A DNA stretch of 20,536 bases from a virus, in IMG/VR virus record IMGVR_UViG_3300025617_001456, positions 1 through 20,536 of that record. One strand, written 5' to 3'. The notes beneath the pieces were generated by a model, which ran no database searches, was not told where the DNA came from, and worked only from the letters and a program-made list of their open reading frames with translations. Positions 1-7,163 of this stretch are shown in pieces (position 1 is the stretch's first letter; each line of letters starts with the position of its first letter). Position numbers and translations under genes: made by a program.

Positions 1-8
1 ATAAGCTG

Positions 9-29
9 CAGGGGTGTTCTTCACCCCTG
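9..29 (+). terminator. Hairpin, possible terminator of the upstream gene
   Basis: A perfect 8-bp inverted repeat (CAGGGGTG / CACCCCTG) encloses a 5-nt TTCTT loop. The run after it is pyrimidine-rich (TCTCTATTTA) but not a clean T tract, so Rho-independent termination is plausible but not certain. It ends 9 nt before a TATATTAAA box, the same geometry as the terminator/promoter modules near 9154 and 14791. The gene it would serve lies outside the window. Confidence 0.5.
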
Positions 30-37
30 TCTCTATT

Positions 38-46
38 TATATTAAA
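38..46 (+). promoter_or_regulatory. Possible -7 box for the lysis operon
   Basis: TATATTAAA lies 23 nt upstream of the first start codon and matches the -7 element found before many genes in this window. The -33 TTG expected 20 nt upstream is not present (the bases there are TGT, inside the hairpin at 9-29), so this is the weakest member of the promoter family. No other promoter-like gap occurs until 4747, so transcription of the whole 69-4740 gene string may depend on it or on read-through. Confidence 0.35.
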
Positions 47-68
47 CGTTGCACTAACCGGTTACACT

Positions 69-329
69 ATGCTAAACTATATAAAAAAGAAACTTATGAA
101 TTTTTCAAGTATTTTTAAGGACGACAATACTATTAATGAGAAAAACGTTGTCGGCTTCGCCTCCTTTGCTATTATGGCTTTATTTGCTACCGCAGACATT
201 GTAACCGGCTTCTTAGGGAAAGACCTACCGGTGCAGGAGTTCATCTACAACTCTTTCGTAATAATCACTTTAGGTTCCTTCGGAATCGACGGTATTACGA
301 AAATATTTGCTAAAAAAGAAACAGAGTAA
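69..329 (+). CDS. Small two-helix membrane protein next to the endolysin, holin candidate
   Basis: This 86-residue protein has a basic N-terminus (YIKKKL), then two hydrophobic segments at about residues 28-49 and 58-80, and a charged C-terminal tail (KKETE). Its stop overlaps the start of the endolysin gene (TAATG), so the two are translationally coupled. Size, topology and position fit a small holin or pinholin that releases or triggers the lysin. No family signature was recognised, and a second, better holin candidate lies at 1335, so holin is only inferred. There is no Shine-Dalgarno; the ATG is the first in frame after the hairpin and TATATTAAA box. Confidence 0.75.
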   Translation: MLNYIKKKLMNFSSIFKDDNTINEKNVVGFASFAIMALFATADIVTGFLGKDLPVQEFIYNSFVIITLGSFGIDGITKIFAKKETE

Positions 330-1210
330 TGGTATTAAAAGTAGGCTCACGTGGTAAAGCAGTTAAAGAACTCCAAGAATTCCTTGAGATTGGAGCAGAC
401 GGTATCTTCGGTAAAGGTACAGCTACAGCAGTTAAAGCATGGCAACGAATTAACAGCTTGGATGATGATGGTATTGTTGGTCCTGCCACTTGGGACGCTA
501 TGGGTATCGCTACTACTGATAATTCGGAAAAAACTTATACAACGGAAAACGGATTAGTAATTGAAAGACATTTTCTTCCAGTTGGTGAATATAAAACAGG
601 TCCTACAAATAAAGAATATGTTTTCTTACATCACACAGCAGGTTGGCACAGTCCATTTAGAACAATTGATCATTGGGGTAGAGATAATAGAGGTGCGGTA
701 GCAACTGAATTTGTATTAGGCGGTCCGTCTATAAAAGGAAATGATGATAAGTATGACGGTAAAATGGTACAAGCATTCCCTGAAGGAGCTTATGGTTGGC
801 ATTTAGGTAAAAATGGATCCCAACACATGCACACGCATTCAGTAGGTATAGAAGTAAATAATTTCGGTTATCTTAAAGATGGTAAAACATATGCAGGTAC
901 TACAGCCCACGAATCACAAATTGTAGAATTAGATAAAGAATTTAGAGGGTATAAACATTGGCACCGCTACTCAGATGCTCAAATTGAAGCTTTACACAAA
1001 TGGATTTTGTTTATTGCTGAAAGAGATAATATTGATGTTAGAGCCGGTTTACCCGCTTTAATTAAAGAAAAAGGTGCAGATGCCTTTGAATGGAACGAAG
1101 ATGCTTATTACGGAAGAGTAAAAGGTCTTTGGACTCACACAAATACAAGAAAAGATAAAACAGATATGTTCCCACAACAGGAGTTAATGGACATGTTAGT
1201 AAGCCTATAA
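329..1210 (+). CDS. Endolysin: peptidoglycan-binding domain plus N-acetylmuramoyl-L-alanine amidase
   Basis: This 293-residue protein would cut the amide bond between N-acetylmuramate and L-alanine to open the cell wall at lysis. Residues 5-58 form a PG_binding_1-type repeat (GSRGKAVKELQ, DGIFGKGTATAVKAWQ, DGIVGPATWDAMG). Residues 80-280 look like an Amidase_2 zinc enzyme. They contain FLHHTAG with His101/His102, GWHLG at 156-160, SVGIEV at 171-176, and a C-terminal THTNTRKDKTDMFP segment whose His270 and Asp279 are likely the remaining zinc ligand and catalytic region. There is no signal peptide, so it needs a holin. It overlaps the preceding gene by one base (TAATG) and the next small ORF in the same way. 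A wall-binding domain at the N-terminus is the usual order for exolysins of Gram-negative hosts. Confidence 0.93.
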   Translation: MVLKVGSRGKAVKELQEFLEIGADGIFGKGTATAVKAWQRINSLDDDGIVGPATWDAMGIATTDNSEKTYTTENGLVIERHFLPVGEYKTGPTNKEYVFLHHTAGWHSPFRTIDHWGRDNRGAVATEFVLGGPSIKGNDDKYDGKMVQAFPEGAYGWHLGKNGSQHMHTHSVGIEVNNFGYLKDGKTYAGTTAHESQIVELDKEFRGYKHWHRYSDAQIEALHKWILFIAERDNIDVRAGLPALIKEKGADAFEWNEDAYYGRVKGLWTHTNTRKDKTDMFPQQELMDMLVSL

Positions 1211-1329
1211 TGGAAATTAGAGAATTAGAAGATATATTTAGAACACAGGAACTTAAAGCTCTTTCATTTTGGAAAAGAGTCTGGATTAGAATTAAGGTTG
1301 CTTTTATTTATACAATAACTATTTTTTAA
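1210..1329 (+). CDS. 39-residue membrane-type small protein
   Basis: This ORF starts on the last base of the endolysin stop codon (TAATG) and ends 5 nt before the holin-like gene, so it exactly fills the gap. Its product starts MEIRELEDIFRTQELK, followed by a basic aromatic stretch (FWKRVWIRIK) and a hydrophobic end (VAFIYTITIF), so a single membrane-associated helix is likely. Overlapping start/stop codons and the fill of an otherwise empty gap support real coding. It is below the usual annotation length, and no homologue is recognised. It may be an accessory lysis protein such as an antiholin or a spanin-like piece, but that is inference from position only. Confidence 0.55.
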   Translation: MEIRELEDIFRTQELKALSFWKRVWIRIKVAFIYTITIF

Positions 1330-1334
1330 AAAAG

Positions 1335-1772
1335 ATGATTAAATCAACCTATATGAAATTAATACTAGCTAGCACAGCAACAGTAGGGTTTTTCTGCTCC
1401 TACTTCTTACAGTTAACAATGGATAATGCTGAACAGTTCTTAGCTGTAGCTGCTGTATTATTACTGGATGCATTTTTTGGAATAATAGCCGGTATAAAGA
1501 GAGAAGGTTTTAAAACTTATAAGGCCCTTAAGGTACTAAAGTCTATTTTTGCTTGGGAAGTTATACTTACTGCTATTTTAATGATTGAAAAAGGATTTAC
1601 CGGCACAGGCTGGTTAAGCGAAACAGTCATAACTCCATTTATAATATTCCAGATGATCTCAGCACTTAAAAATGCTTCAATGTCTGGATTTATTAAAAAC
1701 GAGCTGTTAAACATTATTTTAGATAAAATCGATAAACATAAAGGCGAAAGAGATGAAAAAATTACTAAATAG
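1335..1772 (+). CDS. Holin-like protein, phage holin family 4 type
   Basis: This 145-residue protein has hydrophobic segments at about 9-27, 36-54, 70-84 and 96-112, and a charged C-terminal tail. The stretch LLLDAFFGIIAGIKREGF, followed by KTYKALKVLKSI, resembles the phage_holin_4 (toxin-secretion/phage-lysis holin) family, in which an Asp-x-x-x-Gly-Ile segment is followed by a basic linker. Such holins make the membrane lesion that frees the endolysin. The gene lies two ORFs after the lysin, and its end overlaps the next membrane gene by 20 nt. The family call is from memory of the motif. The small protein at 69 could be the primary holin, with this one an accessory. Confidence 0.7.
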   Translation: MIKSTYMKLILASTATVGFFCSYFLQLTMDNAEQFLAVAAVLLLDAFFGIIAGIKREGFKTYKALKVLKSIFAWEVILTAILMIEKGFTGTGWLSETVITPFIIFQMISALKNASMSGFIKNELLNIILDKIDKHKGERDEKITK

Positions 1773-1953
1773 CATTACCGATACACGAATGGTGTATCTC
1801 CTAATGTCAATTATACTCTTAACTAGCTACTTCTTGCAATCTTGGGGAGTTGTTATTTTTGTAACATTTATGTTAAACGTTGGTGTATGGACAGGTTTTT
1901 GTCCCTCCAAATGGTTCTTCGGTAAATGCGGATTTAGAAAAGCAGACCTATAA
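1753..1953 (+). CDS. Small two-helix membrane protein, DUF2892/YgaP-TM-like
   Basis: This 66-residue protein has two hydrophobic segments at about 13-29 and 32-46, then a short Cys-containing tail (GFCPSKWFFGKCGFRK). The helix-helix-GxCP layout is reminiscent of the transmembrane part of YgaP-like proteins (DUF2892), which are small inner-membrane proteins of uncertain role. It overlaps the holin-like gene by 20 nt and ends 2 nt before the histidine kinase start, so it belongs to the same translation unit. The two cysteines, Cys50 and Cys59, could bind a metal or form a disulfide. No function can be assigned. Confidence 0.65.
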   Translation: MKKLLNSITDTRMVYLLMSIILLTSYFLQSWGVVIFVTFMLNVGVWTGFCPSKWFFGKCGFRKADL

Positions 1954-1955
1954 TA

Positions 1956-3206
1956 GTGAAAGCATTAAGTGGAATATCACTAAATGCCAAAATATCTCTA
2001 GGCGTTGCAGGAGTCATTATGATGACCTTTTTCGCTGTACAAACATGTATCGTTTTTGGATTATGTGAACCTACTCTATTTTTAGCTAAATTCGGTTGGG
2101 GTTGTGTGGTATTCTTCATGCCACCATTCTTTAAAGTCGTAAGTGAATTCATCAATAATATAAAAATAAGAGAAGAGAGAGTAAACTCTCAACTAGCTGG
2201 AATTAGCCGCTCAAATCTGGTCGTTAGCCTGACAATGGACGGATACATAACTACTGCAAACGATAACTTCTGCAACCTTATGGGCTGTAACGAAGGTGAT
2301 ATGGTTAAAAAACCCCACCATCAAATGGTATCTCCGGAATACGCTAAAAGTAAAGAGTATTTAGAATTTTGGGAAACCCTTAGAAGAGGTGAAAGCATTA
2401 CAGGAGAGTTCGAAAGAATCGCAAAAGACGGTTCTCGAAGATGGTTATTCGGGAATTATACACCCATCAAAGGCGCACAAGGCAGATATGATACAATTTT
2501 AAAGATCGCAACCGATGTTACAGCTCAGCATGAAGCTGAAGATACAGTAAATCAAAAAAACTCCTATCTAGAGCACGCAGCTAAAATACTTAGACATGAC
2601 ATGCATTCAGGTATTAATACTTACATGCCTAGAGGTTTAGGTTCTTTAAAAAGAAGATTAAGTGAAGATCAAATTAAAGAATTGAAAATCCAAGCTCCTC
2701 TTAAAATGCTAGAAGAAGGTTTAAAACATACCCAGAAAGTTTATGCAGGAGTTAAGGAGTTTACAAACCTGGTAAAAGAGAAAGTCCAATTAGATACAGA
2801 AAATTTAAACCTAAAAACTATATTAAAAAACTACCTTAGCTCAACCTCCTATACAAAACAGGTAGTTATTGATGAACTGATAGAATGTGAAGTTAACGAA
2901 CCTCTTTTCTGTACTGCGATAGACAATTTAATACGCAACGGCCTCAAGTATAATGATAGTTCCACTAAGACGGTTATGATTTACATGGAAGGCAAAGACA
3001 CGTTATGCATACAAGATAACGGAAGGGGAATGAGTCAAAAAGAATTTACAGAATTATCCAGACCTTACACTAGAAAAAAAGATCAGAAAGAAAGCGGTTC
3101 TGGGTTAGGTTTAAACATATGTATAGCTATACTAAGAGAGCATAAATTCTCTATAACAGCAGAAAAAACTAACCCTGGAACTAAGATAAAAGTAAGACTA
3201 CAATGA
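1956..3206 (+). CDS. Membrane-bound PAS-domain sensor histidine kinase
   Basis: This 416-residue protein has two transmembrane helices (about 13-37 and 43-62) joined by a very short outside loop, so it has no extracytoplasmic sensor. A cytoplasmic PAS domain spans about 82-190 (TMDGYITTANDNFCNLMG, then KDGSRRWLFGNYTPI and a DVTA exit). A dimerisation region follows with the H-box LRHDMHSGIN, phospho-acceptor His214. The ATP-binding domain has an N-box around Asn324/Asn328 (DNLIRNGLKYND), a G1 box DNGRGM at 354-359 and a G2 box GSGLGLN at 381-387. All boxes needed for autophosphorylation are intact. Its stop overlaps the response regulator start by 4 nt, so the two form a cognate pair. A complete membrane histidine kinase inside a phage lysis operon is uncommon. 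The signal is unknown; PAS could sense a ligand, redox state or the membrane. Confidence 0.93.
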   Translation: MKALSGISLNAKISLGVAGVIMMTFFAVQTCIVFGLCEPTLFLAKFGWGCVVFFMPPFFKVVSEFINNIKIREERVNSQLAGISRSNLVVSLTMDGYITTANDNFCNLMGCNEGDMVKKPHHQMVSPEYAKSKEYLEFWETLRRGESITGEFERIAKDGSRRWLFGNYTPIKGAQGRYDTILKIATDVTAQHEAEDTVNQKNSYLEHAAKILRHDMHSGINTYMPRGLGSLKRRLSEDQIKELKIQAPLKMLEEGLKHTQKVYAGVKEFTNLVKEKVQLDTENLNLKTILKNYLSSTSYTKQVVIDELIECEVNEPLFCTAIDNLIRNGLKYNDSSTKTVMIYMEGKDTLCIQDNGRGMSQKEFTELSRPYTRKKDQKESGSGLGLNICIAILREHKFSITAEKTNPGTKIKVRLQ

Positions 3207-3649
3207 CAACAATGATAAACTCTATCCTTTTAATAGATGATGAAGACCTCTTCCATTTAGTATTCGAAGATGCATGCAGCATTTTAGATATAACGCTATC
3301 TTTAGAAGCACTAAACTCTAGTGACGAAGCCGATAAACTATTCAAAGAATGGTTCCCAGACGATCCTAACCACGAAAAACCAGAATGCGTATTTGTAGAT
3401 CTAAATATTATAGGTTCATCCTTTGACGGAATTGAAATGATCAGAAAGATTAACTATGATTACGGAAATGGCTGCGTAGTCGGGATAATATCATCCTCAG
3501 ATGATACGCAAGAAATTGAAAAAGCAAAAGCAGCAGGTGCACAGTTCTGGATTATTAAATCAGATGATATTGAACCTCGTCTTGAAGAATTTAGAGAAGA
3601 CTACCAGGGGTATAGGGATAAAACAAACCCTTTTAAAATTTATAAATAA
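3203..3649 (+). CDS. Single-domain response regulator (receiver only)
   Basis: This 148-residue protein is a CheY-like receiver. Acidic residues Asp12/Asp13 lie in LLIDDEDLFH, the phospho-acceptor is Asp66 in VFVDLNI, the switch Ser is at 97-98 in GIISSSDD, and the conserved Lys119 is in WIIKSDD. The AAGAQFWIIK stretch matches the usual beta5 region. There is no DNA-binding or enzymatic output domain, so output must be by protein-protein contact or a phosphorelay to another, perhaps host, protein. The start overlaps the kinase stop (ATGA arrangement), so the kinase is the likely phosphodonor. LIDDE-x-x-FH receivers of this kind are common as stand-alone regulators in Bacteroidetes, which suggests capture from a host. 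Confidence 0.9.
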   Translation: MTTMINSILLIDDEDLFHLVFEDACSILDITLSLEALNSSDEADKLFKEWFPDDPNHEKPECVFVDLNIIGSSFDGIEMIRKINYDYGNGCVVGIISSSDDTQEIEKAKAAGAQFWIIKSDDIEPRLEEFREDYQGYRDKTNPFKIYK

Positions 3650-4138
3650 ATGTTAAAAAAACTAGGACATATTTTAACTTACCACGACTCCGAACCTACT
3701 GAAGTACTTCAAGGTTTGATATGGTTAATATTCGCACCACTTGTCCTAGAAGCAACATTTTTTCCAAACCTATGGTATGTCGCACTTATTTCCATACTAA
3801 CCGGATCCTTAACCCTGTACTCGGTAATATATAAAAGCTTAACTATAAGGAAATACGTTGCCTATGTATATGGACTTCTATCTTTAACATTCGTAATACT
3901 ATTTTTTAGAGATAACGGACTCTATTCAAACCCCATGAACTGGGGCTGGGTAGTTATTTCTATAAGTGCAATTAGCAATATTAGAAGAATACAGCGGAAA
4001 ATCCAAGCTCAACAAAAAAGCACAGTACAGGGGGATATAAGTAAGATGTATAGAGAAGACTTAGAGCAAAAAATTCAAACACAAGAAAAAGAAATCTTTG
4101 ATTTAAGACTCGAGAATATTAAATTAAAAGAAAAGTAG
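3650..4138 (+). CDS. Four-helix membrane protein with C-terminal coiled coil, unknown function
   Basis: This 162-residue protein has four hydrophobic segments at about 20-37, 41-60, 67-86 and 95-112. They are followed by a charged helix (about 112-162) with heptad-like spacing (EDLEQKIQTQEKEIFDLRLE) that should form a cytoplasmic coiled coil. The start codon directly follows the response regulator stop. This is tight coupling and suggests that the protein works with the kinase/regulator pair or with lysis. No family is recognised. It might be a membrane-anchored scaffold or an effector contacted by the receiver; this is inference from operon position. Confidence 0.8.
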   Translation: MLKKLGHILTYHDSEPTEVLQGLIWLIFAPLVLEATFFPNLWYVALISILTGSLTLYSVIYKSLTIRKYVAYVYGLLSLTFVILFFRDNGLYSNPMNWGWVVISISAISNIRRIQRKIQAQQKSTVQGDISKMYREDLEQKIQTQEKEIFDLRLENIKLKEK

Positions 4139-4149
4139 AAGATACACAA

Positions 4150-4740
4150 ATGAAAGTTACTGAGGAAGTTAAAAAAATGTTATTAACTTTTGCTAAAGAG
4201 AAAAAAATATATTTAGAAGGTAATATATTAAAAATACTTACAGCGGAAGAAAAAGATAAAGAGTTTGCAGAATACTTAGAAACATGTAAAGTAAAAGACT
4301 CATCTGCCCGTAAGAAAAGATTACAGGTGACTAAACAGGTTCAAAAACAAAATAAAGAACTAGTCGCTAAAGAGAAACAAAATGATACTTTAATGCAAGA
4401 CCTTAAAGTAGCATTAGAGGAAGCAAAACGGTCTGAAGAGGAAGCTCAAACATTAAGAGAAGAAGCAGAACAGGGCAAAGAGCAAGCATTAGAAGATCTA
4501 GAGCTAATGCAGAAAAAAACACAGTTTGAACTGGTAGGCACTATCGTCCGTATAGCATTAGCAGTAATAGTAGGAGTAGGTATCATAACCAGTATAATGT
4601 ACGGGCTTGCGATTGTATCGAACTACGATACACAAATTATCGGATCAACTTGGTCGAACATGTTCGGTATACTCCTCACTAATGCTTTTTCGATTGTCGG
4701 AACAATAATGGGCGTGAAGTACGCTACAGAAAAAGAATAA
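4150..4740 (+). CDS. Coiled-coil protein with two C-terminal membrane helices, unknown function
   Basis: The 196 residues divide into a charged N-terminal part (1-55), a long coiled coil (about 58-125, rich in Glu, Lys and Gln) and two hydrophobic segments at about 129-156 and 168-188 joined by a short loop (YDTQIIGSTWSN). The tail GVKYATEKE is charged. It would sit in the inner membrane with the coiled coil in the cytoplasm. It is the last gene of the lysis/signalling string, and the next promoter lies directly behind it. Roles in superinfection exclusion, a spanin-like function or virion assembly at the membrane are possible but unsupported. Confidence 0.8.
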   Translation: MKVTEEVKKMLLTFAKEKKIYLEGNILKILTAEEKDKEFAEYLETCKVKDSSARKKRLQVTKQVQKQNKELVAKEKQNDTLMQDLKVALEEAKRSEEEAQTLREEAEQGKEQALEDLELMQKKTQFELVGTIVRIALAVIVGVGIITSIMYGLAIVSNYDTQIIGSTWSNMFGILLTNAFSIVGTIMGVKYATEKE

Positions 4741-4746
4741 AAAAAG

Positions 4747-4777
4747 TTGCTTACTTACTAACTTCTATTTATATTTA
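4747..4777 (+). promoter_or_regulatory. Promoter, TTG-N20-TATATTTA
   Basis: TTG (4747-4749, in AAGTTGC) and TATATTTA (4770-4777) are separated by 20 nt, just before the ATG at 4781. This matches the window-wide consensus and the Bacteroidetes -33/-7 layout. With a start site about 7 nt after the box, the transcript would begin almost at the ATG, giving a leaderless or nearly leaderless mRNA. Confidence 0.65.
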
Positions 4778-4780
4778 ACT

Positions 4781-5839
4781 ATGTTGGAAAAATTAAAGCA
4801 AAGATTATTCCCAGTACTAATAGCATTATCAGCACTATCTGTTTCAGCTTCTGCTGCCTTCTATTCAGTGAGTGGATTATCCAAACTTTTTGCAGGAGCA
4901 GCATTTGCAGTAATAATCATGGCAGCTTCTCTGGAGGTAGCTAAACTTGTAATAGCTTCTCTACTATATCAGTATAGAAAAAACCTACCACGTTTATTAA
5001 AGTACTACTTATCAATAGCTTGCTTAGTACTAATACTAATAACATCAATGGGGATTTATGGATTCTTAAGTGCTGCATACCAAGAAACAGCTTCTAAAGC
5101 AGGTACTATCGATTCTAAGATAGTATTGATAGAGACGAAAAGAGATAACGTTAAAGAACAGTTAGCAGGTTATGATAGCGAAAAAGAAACAATTAATAAA
5201 GCAGTAGCAGACCTAAGAGAAGGATTATCTAATAATAAAATTCAATACACAAACGCCGAAGGTCAATTAATAACAACCACCTCCTCTTCAACTAGGAGAG
5301 CATTAGAGAAGCAGTTAGACCAAGCAATCGGAAGACAGGAAACTATCAACCTTAGAGTAGATGAACTAAACGAAAAGCTGTTTGATTATGAGACTGAAAT
5401 AGTAGAGGTTTCTACTAATAGCGAACTAGCTGGAGAATTAGGTCCGTTAAAATACCTTTCTGGACTTACAGGTACTCCGATGGACAAGATCATAAACATA
5501 CTCCTTTTAACTATCATATTCGTATTCGACCCTTTAGCTATCGCTCTCGTAATAGCAGCTAACTTCGCATTCGAACAACTACGGTCGGAAACTAAAAGGA
5601 ATATTTACGGAGAAGAAGTAGAAGTTAAAGTAGAAGAGTTTGATGAAGATCATGCATTAGATTTAGTAATGAATGATATGGTTGAAGATTTAACTGAAGA
5701 GGGTTTAGAAGTAGAAGAAGTAGAAGAGGTAGAAGAAAAACCTAAAGAAGAAAATATAGCTACAACATATAAAGACCCGTCACAACTTTCTAGCTATAGA
5801 AGGAGAAAGATAGAAGAAGAGGGTAAAAAATACTGGTAA
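4781..5839 (+). CDS. Large membrane/coiled-coil protein of marine-phage type, unknown function
   Basis: This 352-residue protein has hydrophobic segments at about 10-29, 35-63, 77-99 and 236-263. A long helical region lies between the third and fourth (about 103-210) and is predicted to be coiled coil. A strongly acidic tail contains repeated Glu-Val/Glu-Glu units (EVEEVEEVEE) and ends in SSYRRRKIEEEGKKYW. Proteins with this order (AASLEVAK, ITSMGIYGFLSAAY, IFVFDPLAIALVIAAN) occur in cyanophages and other marine myoviruses, as I recall, but without a known function. It has its own promoter. A role at the host membrane, such as receptor or secretion interference, is possible. It does not look like a tape measure or tail protein. 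Confidence 0.85.
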   Translation: MLEKLKQRLFPVLIALSALSVSASAAFYSVSGLSKLFAGAAFAVIIMAASLEVAKLVIASLLYQYRKNLPRLLKYYLSIACLVLILITSMGIYGFLSAAYQETASKAGTIDSKIVLIETKRDNVKEQLAGYDSEKETINKAVADLREGLSNNKIQYTNAEGQLITTTSSSTRRALEKQLDQAIGRQETINLRVDELNEKLFDYETEIVEVSTNSELAGELGPLKYLSGLTGTPMDKIINILLLTIIFVFDPLAIALVIAANFAFEQLRSETKRNIYGEEVEVKVEEFDEDHALDLVMNDMVEDLTEEGLEVEEVEEVEEKPKEENIATTYKDPSQLSSYRRRKIEEEGKKYW

Positions 5840-5845
5840 AATAAG

Positions 5846-5877
5846 TTGTAATAAAGTATTAAAAGTACTATATTAAA
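5846..5877 (+). promoter_or_regulatory. Promoter for queF, TTG-N20-TATATTAAA
   Basis: TTG at 5846-5848 and TATATTAAA at 5869-5877 are 20 nt apart. The surrounding sequence is nearly the same as the promoter at 17195 (AAGTTG, AATAA, AAAAGTAC, TATATTAAATTA in the same order), which suggests a duplicated promoter. The leader to the ATG at 5898 is about 14-20 nt. Confidence 0.7.
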
Positions 5878-5897
5878 TTATAAAGTTATAAAAATAA

Positions 5898-6821
5898 ATG
5901 AACGATCAAACTAAGAATCAAGAAAAAGTAGTTGAAATTGCAGGACACCACTTAGGAAAAGTCGGTGGAGCTGGATACAGCGATCAGTACAATCCAGACC
6001 TACTAGTAGCTATTCCCCGAAAGTATAACAGAGAAGCTTACGAAATTGAAGAAGGTAATTTACCGTTTGTAGGAAGTGATGTATGGAATTGCTATGAAGT
6101 ATCCGCTATCACAAGTAAAGGAAGACCTGTAGCAGGTATGATGAAAATCATATGTCCTTCAGACTCCCCACTTCACGTAGAATCTAAATCTATTAAACTA
6201 TATTTAAATTCATTTAACATGACGAAAATGGGAGATACAGAGAAGGAATGTATAGCCCTAATGGAACAAACAGTCGAGAAGGACTTAAGCGTTAGATTAA
6301 AAACTGATGTTAAAGCTAAGCTATTTACAGATACTAATGCTCCTGAATTTAATATGGACAAACAAGGCTTCATACGGCTTGATGCTCTAGTAGATTTAGA
6401 CACAGTTGAATTTAACGTATTTAAATCAGATGCAAGTCAACTAAAAAGAACGGACGATGTAGTTACTGATGAAGTAATTAAAGTAAGTTCTGATCTATTA
6501 AGATCTAACTGCAGGGTAACCAATCAACCCGACTGGGGAGATGTTTATATTCACATGGAAGGGGTAAGTTCTCTAGACTACGAATCTATTGCAAGGTATA
6601 TTGTATCTCATAGACAAGTATCTCATTTTCATGAAGAGATTGTAGAGATGGTCTTCACTCATCTAACTCAAGCTTATAAACCCAATAAGTTAATGGTAGC
6701 AGCTCTATATACAAGAAGAGGAGGATTAGATATTAATCCAATCAGAGCTACTCATCAAGATATGATACCAGAAGCATTTATTAGCACCGAGTATATCAAC
6801 CGTAAGACCTTGAGACAGTAA
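5898..6821 (+). CDS. queF: NADPH-dependent 7-cyano-7-deazaguanine reductase QueF (two-domain type)
   Basis: QueF reduces the nitrile of preQ0 to the amine of preQ1 with two NADPH. This 307-residue protein has the long, E. coli-like bimodular size rather than the short Bacillus form. It shows the QueF substrate motif ESKSIKLYLNS (95-105), the catalytic cysteine in SNCRVTNQPDWG (Cys205, with Asp212), FHEEIVE (244-250) and RRGGLDINP (273-281). All the key residues are present. It has its own promoter and no Shine-Dalgarno. It is the first gene of a cluster that also encodes QueC, QueD and QueE, so the phage can convert precursors all the way to preQ1. In phages this implies preQ1-type DNA modification or supply to tRNA queuosine. 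Confidence 0.95.
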   Translation: MNDQTKNQEKVVEIAGHHLGKVGGAGYSDQYNPDLLVAIPRKYNREAYEIEEGNLPFVGSDVWNCYEVSAITSKGRPVAGMMKIICPSDSPLHVESKSIKLYLNSFNMTKMGDTEKECIALMEQTVEKDLSVRLKTDVKAKLFTDTNAPEFNMDKQGFIRLDALVDLDTVEFNVFKSDASQLKRTDDVVTDEVIKVSSDLLRSNCRVTNQPDWGDVYIHMEGVSSLDYESIARYIVSHRQVSHFHEEIVEMVFTHLTQAYKPNKLMVAALYTRRGGLDINPIRATHQDMIPEAFISTEYINRKTLRQ

Positions 6822-6830
6822 GACAAAGAG

Positions 6831-6861
6831 TTGTTTGGTAAAAAAATAATTCGTATATTTA
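6831..6861 (+). promoter_or_regulatory. Promoter, TTG-N20-TATATTTA
   Basis: TTG at 6831-6833 and TATATTTA at 6854-6861 are 20 nt apart. The box ends 3 nt before the ATG at 6865, so a leaderless transcript is predicted. Confidence 0.6.
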
Positions 6862-6864
6862 GGT

Positions 6865-7149
6865 ATGTCGAAAGAAAAAAAGAAATATAAATCTTATTAC
6901 GTACCGAAAAACTCTGAACCTAGAAGTGTTTACGAATTAGAGATGATAGACGATGAGGGTATTATAAGTATATGGAAATTCGATAAAAAGAAAAATCCCA
7001 ACGGACCATATCAAACGATAAATAAATACCCTCCAGGCTATGATTTTTACCCTAACGCTAAGATACCTAAGACCAAGAAAAAATATTTAAATCCAAAAAC
7101 CGGTAAAGAAGTGAGCTATGCAAGAGCAAAGACCTTAGGACTGGTATAA
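6865..7149 (+). CDS. Lys/Tyr-rich small protein, unknown function
   Basis: This 94-residue soluble protein is strongly basic and rich in Lys and Tyr. It has a Pro/Gly-rich middle (PNGPYQTINKYPPGYDFYPN) and a C-terminal KYLNPKTGKEVSYARAKTLG segment. No transmembrane helix or known domain is visible. The basic character would suit nucleic-acid binding, but no motif supports it. It has its own promoter and starts a run of four small genes (to 8212) between queF and queC. Confidence 0.7.
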   Translation: MSKEKKKYKSYYVPKNSEPRSVYELEMIDDEGIISIWKFDKKKNPNGPYQTINKYPPGYDFYPNAKIPKTKKKYLNPKTGKEVSYARAKTLGLV

Positions 7150-7163
7150 ACAAACAGTAACAT

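Noticed and set aside
351-557. ORF in another frame inside the endolysin gene
   Set aside because: It overlaps a well-supported peptidoglycan-binding domain, and has no signal or homology of its own.
1298-1328. TTG-N19-TATTTTTTA before the holin-like gene
   Set aside because: It lies inside the 39-residue ORF, the box is only poly-T-like, and neighbouring genes are translationally coupled.
1880-2155. Alternative-frame and antisense ORFs over the kinase start
   Set aside because: They compete with the DUF2892-like and histidine kinase genes, which have clear protein features.
3641-3650. TATAAATAA resembling a T4 late promoter
   Set aside because: It encodes the last residues of the response regulator and is a single occurrence; the repeated promoter of this genome is the TTG-N20-TATATTAA type.
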